From DUPQ01 sp964563155 (GTDB lineage Bacteria; Bacillota; Clostridia; DUPQ01), in NCBI GenBank assembly GCA_964563155.1, contig CAZLVL010000003.1, positions 1-64,000 of the forward strand: 64,000 nt of DNA. The letters run 5' to 3'. The position numbers and the translations under genes were made by a program. The notes beneath the pieces are model-generated. The model saw only the letters and a program-made list of their open reading frames with translations, made no database searches and had not been told where the DNA came from. The first letter of the stretch is position 1, and every line of letters begins with the position of its first letter. Below are positions 17,310 to 26,421 of the stretch, piece after piece.

Positions 17310-18509
17310 TTACTTATAATAGTAAAAGTCTACAAAATCAAAGGACTTATTCAATAAATCTTCAATTTTTATATACCTAAAACTAATACTCTGACCTGGA
17401 ACTTGATAGGCCAAAATAATATGCTTGTCGTCAGGATCAAAATTAAATAATTTAGGATATATGAGGGTTTCTACTCCTGAATATGTCATATCTATCACTT
17501 GTAAGTGCTTAGTCTTCTCATTAAAAACAGTAATAATATAATCTTCATCTAAGTCAGCATCTTCTGGATAGGAGAATATAAAGAAGTAGTCTCCAGTAAT
17601 TCCTATTAAAGTAGAAGAAGCTTCTATGTCTAAAGAAGGGATATATAGCTTTTTCTCTTTATCCTTAAGACTAAACCGGTAAAGGTCATTTCCATCTAAA
17701 TAATAGGCATAACTTTCTTTAAAAATACAGTTCAAGTACTCACCAGATGAGTCTTTTGGTAGAAGTATAGATTCTTTTTTTTCAAAGTTATTTAAATCAA
17801 TTTGTCTAATCTCAAATATATCCTTGTTCTCACTGGGCTCAAATTCCCTAAACATATAATAGAGGATATTGTCAAAAATATAAAAATTAGTACTAGTGGA
17901 AGTTTTTTCTATAGGGTCTTTAAAGACAATTTCAAAAGTATTCCAATCAAGAATTCCTATAAATATATCAGTAGAAAAATTTTGTACAAGTCCTAGTCCC
18001 TCACCACTATCTTTCTGAACCATTTCTAGCCCTGTAAATACTAAATAATCTCCTGCTAGAATAAAATCATCCCTAAAACCCAAAATGTCCAGTTCAGCAA
18101 TTTTTCTTCTGTTTTCGCCGTCTAAATCAGATTTATATATATGAGCTTTATTAAATTCACTTGGTTTTACAAAAAGATATAAATAACCCTCTCTAATAAT
18201 TGCAGCTATTGGATTGGTACCCTTAGGAAAGGTGGCAGGACATTGGGGGTCTGGATTTGTAACAGAATCATAGGGCTGATGATTACAATCTGGTCTTCCA
18301 CACATAACTGTAGGTTCCCCACCCTTAAAATCAAAGTATTCTAAGTAACCTTTTGTATAAGCCATAAGCCCACTGGGACTTACAGAAGCAAAGTGTAATC
18401 CATGTATAGTATCATTAAGATTTTCACCTTTATTATTGCATCCAGGTATGAACACCATAGATAGAATAAAGAGAAACAATATTATTGGTAATATCTTTTT
18501 ATTTTTCAT
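17310..18509 (-). CDS. Lipoprotein with CGRPDCNH motif, beta-propeller-like
   Basis: A 399-residue lipoprotein: signal peptide with lipobox FIPGC at about residue 24. The mature part has a motif I recognise from a large clostridial group of propeller-like lipoproteins, FKGGEPTVMCGRPDCNH, followed by a third cysteine in DPQCPATF; these could form a small metal or disulfide knot near the N-terminus. The remainder is strand-rich, with repeated 'display' blocks such as GYLYLFVKP, DYLVFTG, NILYYMF, SYAYYLDGNDLYRF. ATG 18509 has AAGGAG upstream and overlaps the preceding gene by 11 bases. It probably acts outside the membrane with the ABC transporter; function unknown. Confidence 0.75.
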   Translation of the reverse strand: MKNKKILPIILFLFILSMVFIPGCNNKGENLNDTIHGLHFASVSPSGLMAYTKGYLEYFDFKGGEPTVMCGRPDCNHQPYDSVTNPDPQCPATFPKGTNPIAAIIREGYLYLFVKPSEFNKAHIYKSDLDGENRRKIAELDILGFRDDFILAGDYLVFTGLEMVQKDSGEGLGLVQNFSTDIFIGILDWNTFEIVFKDPIEKTSTSTNFYIFDNILYYMFREFEPSENKDIFEIRQIDLNNFEKKESILLPKDSSGEYLNCIFKESYAYYLDGNDLYRFSLKDKEKKLYIPSLDIEASSTLIGITGDYFFIFSYPEDADLDEDYIITVFNEKTKHLQVIDMTYSGVETLIYPKLFNFDPDDKHIILAYQVPGQSISFRYIKIEDLLNKSFDFVDFYYYK

Positions 18510-20331
18510 TCTTCTCCTTTCCATAAAGTAAAGAATTATAAAAGTTGTCATATTGAAGACTAATTTCTTCTAAAAATTCATCATATCCCACTTCTTCCAA
18601 TTGCTTTATCAAAGCCTTCATCGTTACTTCCCAGTTTTCAGGTTCTTCTCCCCAAATAGTATCTGCTCTTTTACATAGATCACTGATTTTTTCGAAGTCA
18701 TATTCCATACCTGAATAATCAGGTTGAAAAGCATAGCCAGGAGGAATAATAATATTCTCCAAGGCTTGCCCTAAATCAAGATTTCCTTTAGAACCCTTAG
18801 TTTCTGGAAAAGCAAGAAAAGAAATACCAAAAGCCATAGTCGAATAATTTTGTCTTTGATTTACAAAGCCATCTTCCACCTTGTAATCTTCTCCATATAG
18901 TATTAGGTTTGTTAGGTGAGGGTCTGTTAATAGGGTAGCAAAAAAGTCATAGGCCAAACTAGGCTCTTTTGTCCAAGAGCTTATTCCTATTAGATTCCCC
19001 CTTGTTGACATTAGATAATAGTCACTTATTTCAAAAGGGATGTAGTCTCCTACTAAAGATGAGGAAGAACGGTCATTAAAACCAGGCACAATGTATGTTA
19101 ATTTAGGTAAGGTATAATGTTTAGGTACAAGATTGGGATCTGTATAGAAAGTTTCAGGGTCTTCATATTTACTTTCACTACCATTAAAATAGCCCTTTAA
19201 AACCATGCGGCTTAAGCTTTCATATAAATCAAAAAGATTATCATCCTTAAACCTATTTATAACCTGAGCATTATTATCTGAATCATACTTAAAAGATATT
19301 AAAGGAGCATCACGTGTTGATATATCTGGCACATAAGAATATATCCCTATTAATTGTTGATAATAGGTGCTATTAGTGTCATTGCCAACTAGGGTTACTT
19401 CCTGCTTATCCACTGAATCTTTATTTTCCTCATAGAGTAAATCTATAAAAGTCTCCAGCTCATCAATTGTGATCTTTGGATTTAAAAACTTTGTATCATG
19501 TTTTGATACCATATCCTCATTTAAATAATAAACATTGGTGCTCAAAATGCCAGTATTATAAAATCCATATATGCCACCAAATTTATTAAAAAGATTCCAA
19601 TAGTAGTCAGGATATGTATCTCTTATTCTAGAGTCTTCACCTTCAAAAACATAACCACTTATATCAAGCAGTAAGCCCCTATTAATTTCATCTACCCCTA
19701 TTTCTTCCACTACTTTTCCAGAGACTGTTGTTTTAACCCCATTTACCACATCTGTCATACTGTAGCCCCCATAAGGATTCATTAAAATTAAATCAACCTC
19801 TTCACCATCTTTTTTCATTTCCTCCAACTCTTCAACAAAGTAGGAATATGTGTCTCTAGATGTAAATAAATTTCTTGAAAATCTATCCTCTTTATCTATT
19901 TCCAAATAGTCTTCTAGCAATCTATTAAGAACCTTTTCTGATGTACCTTCAAACTTAACTACATATTTTGAACCAATTGATACAAGATAATCGTTATATG
20001 CCAATAATAAAGAATCATCCACCAACTTTCTTATGGGTTCAGCTTTTAAATTAGCATCTTCAGATCTATCATATTGTCCAAGATACGTTGATACTCCTTG
20101 ACTATCAAAATATTTCCAGACAAGCACTTTTTTACCTCGCCAACTAGCCTCATAGTCAATATTTCCTTCTTCATCATATATGATTTCTCTTTTACTATCC
20201 TCTGATGGCAAAGGGCTTTCAACTATAGGGCTAGGTATAGGAGATTTGCTAGGACCTTCCACATTATTACATGAGGTTAAAACAAGAAGTATAATTAACA
20301 ATATTGATATTTTCTTAATTAGATTTTTCAT
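18499..20331 (-). CDS. Extracellular solute-binding-like lipoprotein
   Basis: A 610-residue lipoprotein with lipobox VLTSC at about 21 and a proline/serine linker (SPIPSPIVESPLPS). The body resembles family 1 extracellular solute-binding proteins: a C-terminal section with IGISSWTKEPSLAYDFFATL, LILYGEDYKVEDGFVNQ and an aromatic-rich cleft. Such proteins normally feed importers, yet the neighbouring permease is of ABC-2 exporter type, so it may act as a sensor or a chaperone for the exported substrate. ATG 20331 (AGGAG upstream) was chosen over earlier in-frame ATGs, which would precede the signal peptide. It is the first gene of the operon. Confidence 0.75.
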   Translation of the reverse strand: MKNLIKKISILLIILLVLTSCNNVEGPSKSPIPSPIVESPLPSEDSKREIIYDEEGNIDYEASWRGKKVLVWKYFDSQGVSTYLGQYDRSEDANLKAEPIRKLVDDSLLLAYNDYLVSIGSKYVVKFEGTSEKVLNRLLEDYLEIDKEDRFSRNLFTSRDTYSYFVEELEEMKKDGEEVDLILMNPYGGYSMTDVVNGVKTTVSGKVVEEIGVDEINRGLLLDISGYVFEGEDSRIRDTYPDYYWNLFNKFGGIYGFYNTGILSTNVYYLNEDMVSKHDTKFLNPKITIDELETFIDLLYEENKDSVDKQEVTLVGNDTNSTYYQQLIGIYSYVPDISTRDAPLISFKYDSDNNAQVINRFKDDNLFDLYESLSRMVLKGYFNGSESKYEDPETFYTDPNLVPKHYTLPKLTYIVPGFNDRSSSSLVGDYIPFEISDYYLMSTRGNLIGISSWTKEPSLAYDFFATLLTDPHLTNLILYGEDYKVEDGFVNQRQNYSTMAFGISFLAFPETKGSKGNLDLGQALENIIIPPGYAFQPDYSGMEYDFEKISDLCKRADTIWGEEPENWEVTMKALIKQLEEVGYDEFLEEISLQYDNFYNSLLYGKEKNEK

Positions 20332-20554
20332 TAGACTCTCCTGACTAAATACTGTAGACATAATCAGTTTACATTGTTTAGACAAGCCTGTCAAGTTTTG
20401 AAAGCACAAAACAAAGGTCCAAAGTTCTCATTATTTCGGCTATTTTAATATCTGATGTTAGAATATACTAAAAAATTGATGAAATATAAATGTTATTTAT
20501 ATTTCTTGCCTTCCCCAGCATCTACTTCTCTCTCTTATGTCAGTTGCTGGAGTA

Positions 20555-20585
20555 TAAAAAAAAGACTCCCCTGTAAGAGAGCCTT
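20555..20585 (-). terminator. Rho-independent terminator after proA
   Basis: On the minus strand, AAAGGCTC pairs with GAGTCTTT (one G-T pair) and is followed by a run of T. It lies 23 bases past the proA stop and ends the sulfur/proline operon. Confidence 0.75.
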
Positions 20586-20607
20586 TGTATTTATAGTTTT
20601 GCTTATT

Positions 20608-21852
20608 CTATCTAATCTGGCCATCACCTTCAATGAGATACTTGTAGGTGGTTATTTCATTGGCACCCATAGGACCTCTTGCATGAAGCTTTTGAGTAGA
20701 GATACCAATTTCAGCACCTAGTCCAAACTCTCCACCATCTGTAAATCTGGTAGAGGCATTGGCATAAAGACAAGCTGCATCCACTCTAGAAAAGAAGGTC
20801 TTAATATTTTCATCAATCTTGGTAATAATTCCTTCTGAGTGTTTTGTTCCATACTTATTTATATGCTCTATAGCCTCGTCTAAATTTTTAACTACTTTAA
20901 CTGCTAAAATGTAGTCTAGGTATTCAGTTTCCCAATCAGAATCTTGGGCAAGTTTAGCATTGGGAAGAACTTTTTTACTTTTCTCATCTGCCCTTATCTC
21001 AACAGAACATTTTTCTAAATCTTTAGCTATCTTAGGTAGTAGTTCTTCATAGACCTTTTCATGAACCAATAGAGTCTCTATAGCATTACAAACTCCAGGT
21101 CTTTGACACTTAGCATTTTCCACAATTGCTTGAGTATATTCAGGGTCATATTTCTCATCTATATAGATATGGCAATTACCAGTACCTGTCTCTATAACCG
21201 GTATAGTAGCATTTTCCATAACTGACTCTATTAACTTAGCACCACCTCTAGGAACTAAAAGGTCAACATATTTTTTAGCCCTCATTAAATCCCTAGCAAC
21301 TTCTCTTGATGTATCTTCTACCAACTGAACACAGTTATTATCTACACCATGGGCATCAAAGGCTTCTTTTAGGGCTTTAATAATGGCCTTGTTGGAGTTA
21401 ATAGCATCAGAGCCTCCTCTTAAAATAGCAACAGATCCCGCTTTGAAGCAAAGTCCCGCTGCATCTGCAGTTACATTAGGTCTAGACTCATATATTATCC
21501 CTATAACTCCCATAGGGGCTGATATCTTGGTTAGCTTCATTCCCTTTAATATTGTGCTTTGAGATAAAACCTTACCTATGGGGTCTTCATATTCACTAAC
21601 TTGAACTAGGCCTTCTGCCATAGCCTCAACTCTTTCTTTATTTAAGGTCAATCTGTCAATAAGGGCTGATGACATATTAGTTTCATGTGCATTTTTAATA
21701 TCTTTTTTGTTCTCTTCTACTATGTGGTCTAGATTTTCAAGAATAGACTTAGCCATAGTTTTAAGAATCATATTCTTTTTTTTGCTATCTATTCCACTAA
21801 TAGAATCTTTTGCCTTAACAGCTTGTATACATAGTTTTTCAATATAGGTCAT
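20608..21852 (-). CDS. proA: Glutamate-5-semialdehyde dehydrogenase (gamma-glutamyl phosphate reductase)
   Basis: This enzyme reduces gamma-glutamyl phosphate with NADPH to glutamate semialdehyde, the second step of proline synthesis. The catalytic cysteine lies in RPGVCNAIETLLVH, and the substrate-binding blocks VLRGGSDAINSNKA and FGLGAEIGISTQKLHARGP are present. A longer frame begins at 21867 in an ATGA overlap with proB, but ATG 21852 is preceded by AAGGAG at the right spacing and matches the usual N-terminus, giving 414 residues. It is last in an operon with proB and three sulfur-related genes. Confidence 0.95.
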   Translation of the reverse strand: MTYIEKLCIQAVKAKDSISGIDSKKKNMILKTMAKSILENLDHIVEENKKDIKNAHETNMSSALIDRLTLNKERVEAMAEGLVQVSEYEDPIGKVLSQSTILKGMKLTKISAPMGVIGIIYESRPNVTADAAGLCFKAGSVAILRGGSDAINSNKAIIKALKEAFDAHGVDNNCVQLVEDTSREVARDLMRAKKYVDLLVPRGGAKLIESVMENATIPVIETGTGNCHIYIDEKYDPEYTQAIVENAKCQRPGVCNAIETLLVHEKVYEELLPKIAKDLEKCSVEIRADEKSKKVLPNAKLAQDSDWETEYLDYILAVKVVKNLDEAIEHINKYGTKHSEGIITKIDENIKTFFSRVDAACLYANASTRFTDGGEFGLGAEIGISTQKLHARGPMGANEITTYKYLIEGDGQIR

Positions 21853-21863
21853 TTTTGTCTCCT

Positions 21864-22664
21864 TCATTTTTTCACAAAGAGGGTTCCAACTTTTTCGCCA
21901 TCAATAAGTCTAGAGATGTTATTCATATCCATACCATTTACTATTGCCATCATGATATCATTTTCTAAACAGGTCTTGGCAGCGCTTAATTTTGTAGCCA
22001 TTCCCCCTCTTCCCATAGAGCTGGTAGAACCAGATACATAGGACATAATAGTATCATCCACTTCATGGACCAAATCAATAATATCCACATCACAGTTGCT
22101 ATTAGGGTCTTTATCACAAAGCCCATCTATATTAGACATGATTATTAAAAGGTCTGCTTTTATGAGTCTTGCAACCATGGCAGCTAGAGTATCATTATCT
22201 CCAAAGGTGTCAACTATTGCTAATTGGTCTGTGGATATGGTGTCATTTTCATTTACTATGGGGATAATTCCCATATCTAAAAGACCAGTAAAGGTATTAA
22301 AGGCATTGGATATTTTAACTTCATTGTCCATGACATCTCTTGTTAAAAGAATCTGTCCTACAGTAATGGAGTATTCAGAAAAGAGCTTAGAGTAGATATG
22401 CATTAATTCACTTTGACCAACAGAGGCTAAAACCTGTCTTTCCACTAGGGTGGAGGGTTTTTCTTTTAAATTAAGTTTACCCAAGCCTACTCCTACAGCA
22501 CCAGAGGTAACTAGAACAACCTGCTTATCTTCATTGCTTAAGGTTGCTATTTCATGGACCAGCTTGTCCATAGACCTTAGGTTCATCTTACCGTTATCGT
22601 GGGTTAGTGCATTGGTTCCCACCTTTATTACTATTTTTTTAGCTTCTTTTAGTTTTTCTCTCAT
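21864..22664 (-). CDS. proB: Glutamate 5-kinase
   Basis: ProB phosphorylates glutamate to start proline synthesis. The amino-acid kinase fold is clear: IVIKVGTNALTH at the N-terminus, VLVTSGAVGVGLGKL, the NENDTIS substrate loop, FGDNDTLAAMVARL and STSSMGRGGMATKLSAA. At 266 residues it lacks the C-terminal PUA domain found in E. coli ProB, as in many Firmicutes. It begins one base after the UPF0280 stop and ends overlapping the longer proA frame, so the genes are tightly coupled. Confidence 0.95.
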   Translation of the reverse strand: MREKLKEAKKIVIKVGTNALTHDNGKMNLRSMDKLVHEIATLSNEDKQVVLVTSGAVGVGLGKLNLKEKPSTLVERQVLASVGQSELMHIYSKLFSEYSITVGQILLTRDVMDNEVKISNAFNTFTGLLDMGIIPIVNENDTISTDQLAIVDTFGDNDTLAAMVARLIKADLLIIMSNIDGLCDKDPNSNCDVDIIDLVHEVDDTIMSYVSGSTSSMGRGGMATKLSAAKTCLENDIMMAIVNGMDMNNISRLIDGEKVGTLFVKK

Positions 22665-22665
22665 T

Positions 22666-23394
22666 TTATTTCCATTCTGCTAATTTTATATTTCCCATAG
22701 CTCCAATTTTGTCATTCATTATGGCTAGGGCCCCATATATGTCTTCATGTCCCATTACCCAGTTTAAAGCCTCTTCTATATCTTCTTCTTTTTTTATCCT
22801 ATTGGTAAAGGCTGTAGCAAAGGCATCTGCTAGGGCAGAGTTTTTTCCAATTACAAGGCCTGCGTCTGCTGCTCCTTCACTATAGGCGTGGCCTACAGTG
22901 GCAGAAGAAGTACACACTCCTAGGGGTAAATCCTCTTTTGCTAATTCTAGGGCAAATTTATTGGATAAAGGCGATTGACCTGCATATATACCAATCCTTA
23001 TATCCCTATTTCCAGCAATATAGAGGTCTCCTCCGTTTTCAAGAATAAGGATTCTTTTATCCAGGATGGCCTTTGCCAGCAAATCATTTACTGCTCCAGC
23101 TACCGCCCCAAAGGGTCCTACTTGGGCTTTTTTTGAAGCCTCTATCATTAGTCTAGCTACTTCTATACTTTCCAGTCTTTCGTCTTCAATAGGAGTCAAT
23201 GAATGAAGAAAGTCTGGATTTATGGCAATAGCTCTTTTAATATCTTTTCTTATCTTTAAAAGCTCTTCTTTTAAAAAGTCACTATAGTCTTTTTCACTAG
23301 TCACTTGGATGTCACTTTCTTCTTGAACTATCCTGTATCTTTTTACAGATTCATCTTGGACTAGATTATCTCTATAGTGTCTATACTCATACAT
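22666..23394 (-). CDS. UPF0280 family protein, ApbE-like fold
   Basis: A 242-residue UPF0280 protein. Recognisable blocks are GPFGAVAGAVNDLLAKAIL and LILENGGDLYIAG, reminiscent of the FAD-binding core of ApbE flavin transferases, and CTSSATVGHAYSEGAADA near the end. In methanogens and Clostridia this family occurs with DUF39 and NIL-ferredoxin genes, which have been tied to sulfide-dependent homocysteine formation. Exact activity is unknown. It starts one base after the ferredoxin stop and is followed at one base by proB. Confidence 0.85.
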   Translation of the reverse strand: MYEYRHYRDNLVQDESVKRYRIVQEESDIQVTSEKDYSDFLKEELLKIRKDIKRAIAINPDFLHSLTPIEDERLESIEVARLMIEASKKAQVGPFGAVAGAVNDLLAKAILDKRILILENGGDLYIAGNRDIRIGIYAGQSPLSNKFALELAKEDLPLGVCTSSATVGHAYSEGAADAGLVIGKNSALADAFATAFTNRIKKEEDIEEALNWVMGHEDIYGALAIMNDKIGAMGNIKLAEWK

Positions 23395-23395
23395 A

Positions 23396-23800
23396 TTACA
23401 GCTCTAAGGATATTACTCTTAAAGGACAAGCCTTTATACAAAGTCTACAAACTACACATTTATCTTTATCAAAGTGTAACATTGCATCTTCTCCCATATA
23501 GAGGGCATGGGTGGGACAAACTGCAGTACAAGCTCCACAATGTACGCATCTTTCTTCATCCCTTTTAATTGCTTCACCATATATCTCATACTTAATATTT
23601 AGTTGGGTAAAATAGTCTAAGGCCAAATCCAGATTTTTCTTTTTACCCTGGATTTCTAGGGTCATATTTCCCCTATTGCCATATTCAATGTTAGCTCCTA
23701 GGATGTTGGTCATAACATCATATTTTTTTACCAAATCATATATTATTGGTTTTGTTACAGCTTCTTTTTCAAAAGACAACTTTAATTTTATAGTTTTCAT
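23396..23800 (-). CDS. NIL domain and 4Fe-4S ferredoxin protein
   Basis: A 134-residue protein with an N-terminal NIL domain (about 1-75), known from methionine transport ATPases as a small-molecule-binding domain, followed by two 4Fe-4S clusters: CVHCGACTAVCP and CVVCRLCIKACP. This architecture matches the methanogen partner of DUF39 (MA1822 type) needed for homocysteine formation from aspartate semialdehyde. GGGGGATAG precedes the start. It lies two bases after the DUF39 gene. Confidence 0.9.
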   Translation of the reverse strand: MKTIKLKLSFEKEAVTKPIIYDLVKKYDVMTNILGANIEYGNRGNMTLEIQGKKKNLDLALDYFTQLNIKYEIYGEAIKRDEERCVHCGACTAVCPTHALYMGEDAMLHFDKDKCVVCRLCIKACPLRVISLEL

Positions 23801-23801
23801 A

Positions 23802-24950
23802 TTATTCTATCCCCCTTATCTCTAGGGAATTTACCTTCTTTTCTGATGGTATGGGTATCACCCTTTCTGTTAATTCAAAATCACCCTTATTAATCCAATC
23901 TTTTAAAGTACTAGCAATATCTCTTGCTACACTAAGCGATGACAAGGGAGCTGTAGGAACTTTCTTGCCATTAAATTTAACAAAGCCACTTCTTAGCTCT
24001 TCATAATTGTATTTTTGGTCAATAGCTTCTTTACCAGACTTATCCACTAATTTGGTATATATATCCTTGTTTTCCACACTGACATACTTTAGTATTTCTT
24101 CATCTAAGATAGGAATGGGTATTCCAACACCCACAAAAAGACTTACTCCATACTTTTCATATACAGCCCCTCTTACATACTTGGTGCTCATCCCCTTAAT
24201 ATCCCCTACTAGGGCTAGGGTTCCACTGTGAACTAAAGGAACTCCATTTTCAGATCTTTCCACATCCACCTTATGTTGAGTTCCCTGCCATGATACATAA
24301 CCAACGCCTCCACCTAAGAAGATTCTAGTTCCCATACCAATGGTCTTTAAATAGGGGTCATTTAAAAGAGGGCTAAGGGCTCCAGATGTTGAATAGGTAA
24401 TGTTTCCGTAGTTTGGAAGCAAGGTTCCCATATAGGTATAAATAGTTTTGTTTGTGGAGTTGGTAGCTGCTGGATAATTTTGATAGGCATTTCTTGGATT
24501 AAACATGTAGGCTTGGTTAATATTATCCTTATTTATTGTGGTCAAAATCTCTTTTCTAGGATAACAGTCAGTTCCTGAAGAAAGAGCATGCAAGGTTATA
24601 TCCTTACCTGCAATTAAATCCTCAATAACATGGCCACCACCATATTCATTTCCCATTTTTGTTGATGGTTCTGTAGCTCCAATATATGTATCTACAGCTG
24701 CAATACCCCCATAGGCTGGAACATCATTTAACTTAATATTTTGCATTCGAATAGGAGGGTCTGAGTGTCCAAAATTGATAAAAACACCTGAAGAGCACAT
24801 GGGACCAAAGGTACCTGTGGTTACTACATCAATTTCTTCATATGCTTTTTTATAGCCTTTTTCCTTGACTATGTCTATGACTTCCTCTGCAGTTACTACA
24901 ACTGCCTTACCTTGTCTGATTTTCTCATTAATCAGGGCAATAGATTTCAT
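23802..24950 (-). CDS. DUF39 homocysteine biosynthesis protein
   Basis: A 382-residue member of the DUF39/COG1900 family, which in methanogens (MA1821) is required, with the NIL-ferredoxin, to convert aspartate semialdehyde and sulfide into homocysteine. Recognisable blocks are VTTGTFGPMCSSGVFINFGH, IYTYMGTLLPNYGNITYSTS and IFLGGGVGYVSWQGTQH. Conserved cysteines appear in PMCSSG and TDCYPRK. It is the first gene of a five-gene operon ending in proBA and has GGAGG five bases before ATG. The pathway assignment follows the family, not any local methionine gene. Confidence 0.88.
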   Translation of the reverse strand: MKSIALINEKIRQGKAVVVTAEEVIDIVKEKGYKKAYEEIDVVTTGTFGPMCSSGVFINFGHSDPPIRMQNIKLNDVPAYGGIAAVDTYIGATEPSTKMGNEYGGGHVIEDLIAGKDITLHALSSGTDCYPRKEILTTINKDNINQAYMFNPRNAYQNYPAATNSTNKTIYTYMGTLLPNYGNITYSTSGALSPLLNDPYLKTIGMGTRIFLGGGVGYVSWQGTQHKVDVERSENGVPLVHSGTLALVGDIKGMSTKYVRGAVYEKYGVSLFVGVGIPIPILDEEILKYVSVENKDIYTKLVDKSGKEAIDQKYNYEELRSGFVKFNGKKVPTAPLSSLSVARDIASTLKDWINKGDFELTERVIPIPSEKKVNSLEIRGIE

Positions 24951-25043
24951 ACTTGCCTCCTACTACTTAATTATTGTAATTATATCCATAAAGGGGGCCT
25001 TTGTAAATCTTGGAGGGGGCAAATATGAAAAGAGACAAAAAAC

Positions 25044-25076
25044 AGGATCACCAATTACACAGTCTTTGATGATCCT
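25044..25076 (-). terminator. Terminator after the C69 peptidase gene
   Basis: AGGATCA (25044-25050) pairs with TGATCCT (25070-25076). On the minus strand the hairpin is followed by GTTTTTTG. It sits just past the peptidase stop and separates it from the DUF39 operon. Confidence 0.7.
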
Positions 25077-25086
25077 ATTTAGCTTA

Positions 25087-26421
25087 TTATTTCACTGTTC
25101 TTCCAGAGTCTATGTTGGCATTGGTCTTTTTCCAAAATCTTTTGAATATGAGATTTCCACACATTGTGTCTTTTTTCTCATCTGGGCCAACTTTTTCTAG
25201 AGCTTGGTCAATAAAGAGCTCATCCAATCTTAAACTCTCTTGTATAAGTTTATTGTATTGTTCTTTACTTTTAGACTCTAAAGATAAATCATCTACTAGC
25301 TTATCAATCTTATCTTGATATTCAAAAAGAGACTTTCTGTGGTCTTCTACCTTAATTCTACCTGCTAGTATCATCCTATGGACATCTTCTCTTTTTCTCC
25401 AAAAAGATATGCCCTTTTCTAAGTCTTCTTCATTGAAAAATTGAGTGTCACTTTCAAAGGTAAAGGGTTTGAATAAAGATATACAAGGTAGTGATGAGGC
25501 TGTATACCAAAATTCCATTTTGTCTTTACTAAGCTTAGCAATAATACTGCTGGTACACTGACTGGATATGACACCGCCACCATGGACACAAATACTTGCC
25601 ATGGAACCTGTGCAAAATTCTTTTCCTTCTTGCTCAGGATTATGGAGTTTGAGAAGTTGCCTAGCGCTTAAATGGTCAAATTTTTCCTTTTCTTCTTTTA
25701 TAAAATCCTTTGCCAAACATCTTCTTGTTTCATACTTGGTAAAAAACTTATGAAGGCCACTGGCATAAGCTTTTGTAAAATCGAAATCTTCTTCAGATTT
25801 ACAGTACTTCTTGTTAATGGCGTTGTTTATAAGGTCAGGATGCATCTTATCTATTTCTTTACCTATGGATAGACCATTGGATATAACTCCATAGTCTTTA
25901 ACCTTCTTAGCTGCCCAGTATTTACCAGCTGTCTCAAGTATCCAGGCACCATTGGGGTCTGCAATTATGAAGCCATTATGATAAAGTATGGAACTTTGAT
26001 AGCCACAATTGCCTCCTTGTCCATAGGTAGCTAAAAGCTCAAGAATATAGTCCAAGGCTTCATCAGCACTTTTACACCGCTCAACAGCTAGTCTTATCAT
26101 GTCCATGCCAGTTAGAGCCTCTGGTCCTTGTTTTTCCTTTGTAAAGACAGCCTCATTACCAATAACCAGTCCAAACTCATTAAAAGCCATCTCACATCCC
26201 CACATCCAAACAGGTTTTACCAAAACCACTTCATAGGTCTCAGCCACTTGAGGGACCTCAATAAAGGTTACTTTTTGCATAGGGGTTTTTGAAAGATCAT
26301 ATTTTTTACGGGGCTGTCTTAAGACAACCTGCACCTCGTTAGGATCTCGGTCACTATTTTTTCCAAATATAATGGACCCATCTTTAGTCCATGAATTCAT
26401 TACTACAAAAGTATCACACAT
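25087..26421 (-). CDS. C69-family peptidase (Ntn-hydrolase dipeptidase-like)
   Basis: The N-terminus MCDTFVVMNSWTKDGSIIFG, then KNSDRDPNEVQ, is the hallmark of the C69/U34 peptidase family. Removal of Met exposes Cys2 as the N-terminal nucleophile. The 444-residue length and GGNCGYQSSILYHNGFIIAD block fit a cytoplasmic or cell-associated dipeptidase; no signal peptide is present. It starts with AGGAGG seven bases upstream and overlaps the end of a GPH transporter gene by eight bases, so transport and cleavage or deacylation of the same substrate is plausible. An acyltransferase or amidase activity is the alternative. Confidence 0.82.
   Translation of the reverse strand: MCDTFVVMNSWTKDGSIIFGKNSDRDPNEVQVVLRQPRKKYDLSKTPMQKVTFIEVPQVAETYEVVLVKPVWMWGCEMAFNEFGLVIGNEAVFTKEKQGPEALTGMDMIRLAVERCKSADEALDYILELLATYGQGGNCGYQSSILYHNGFIIADPNGAWILETAGKYWAAKKVKDYGVISNGLSIGKEIDKMHPDLINNAINKKYCKSEEDFDFTKAYASGLHKFFTKYETRRCLAKDFIKEEKEKFDHLSARQLLKLHNPEQEGKEFCTGSMASICVHGGGVISSQCTSSIIAKLSKDKMEFWYTASSLPCISLFKPFTFESDTQFFNEEDLEKGISFWRKREDVHRMILAGRIKVEDHRKSLFEYQDKIDKLVDDLSLESKSKEQYNKLIQESLRLDELFIDQALEKVGPDEKKDTMCGNLIFKRFWKKTNANIDSGRTVK

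Noticed and set aside
24951..25043. Possible SAM or other sulfur-linked riboswitch before the DUF39 gene
   Set aside because: The leader is too short and the only clear hairpin (25044-25076) is the terminator of the upstream peptidase gene.
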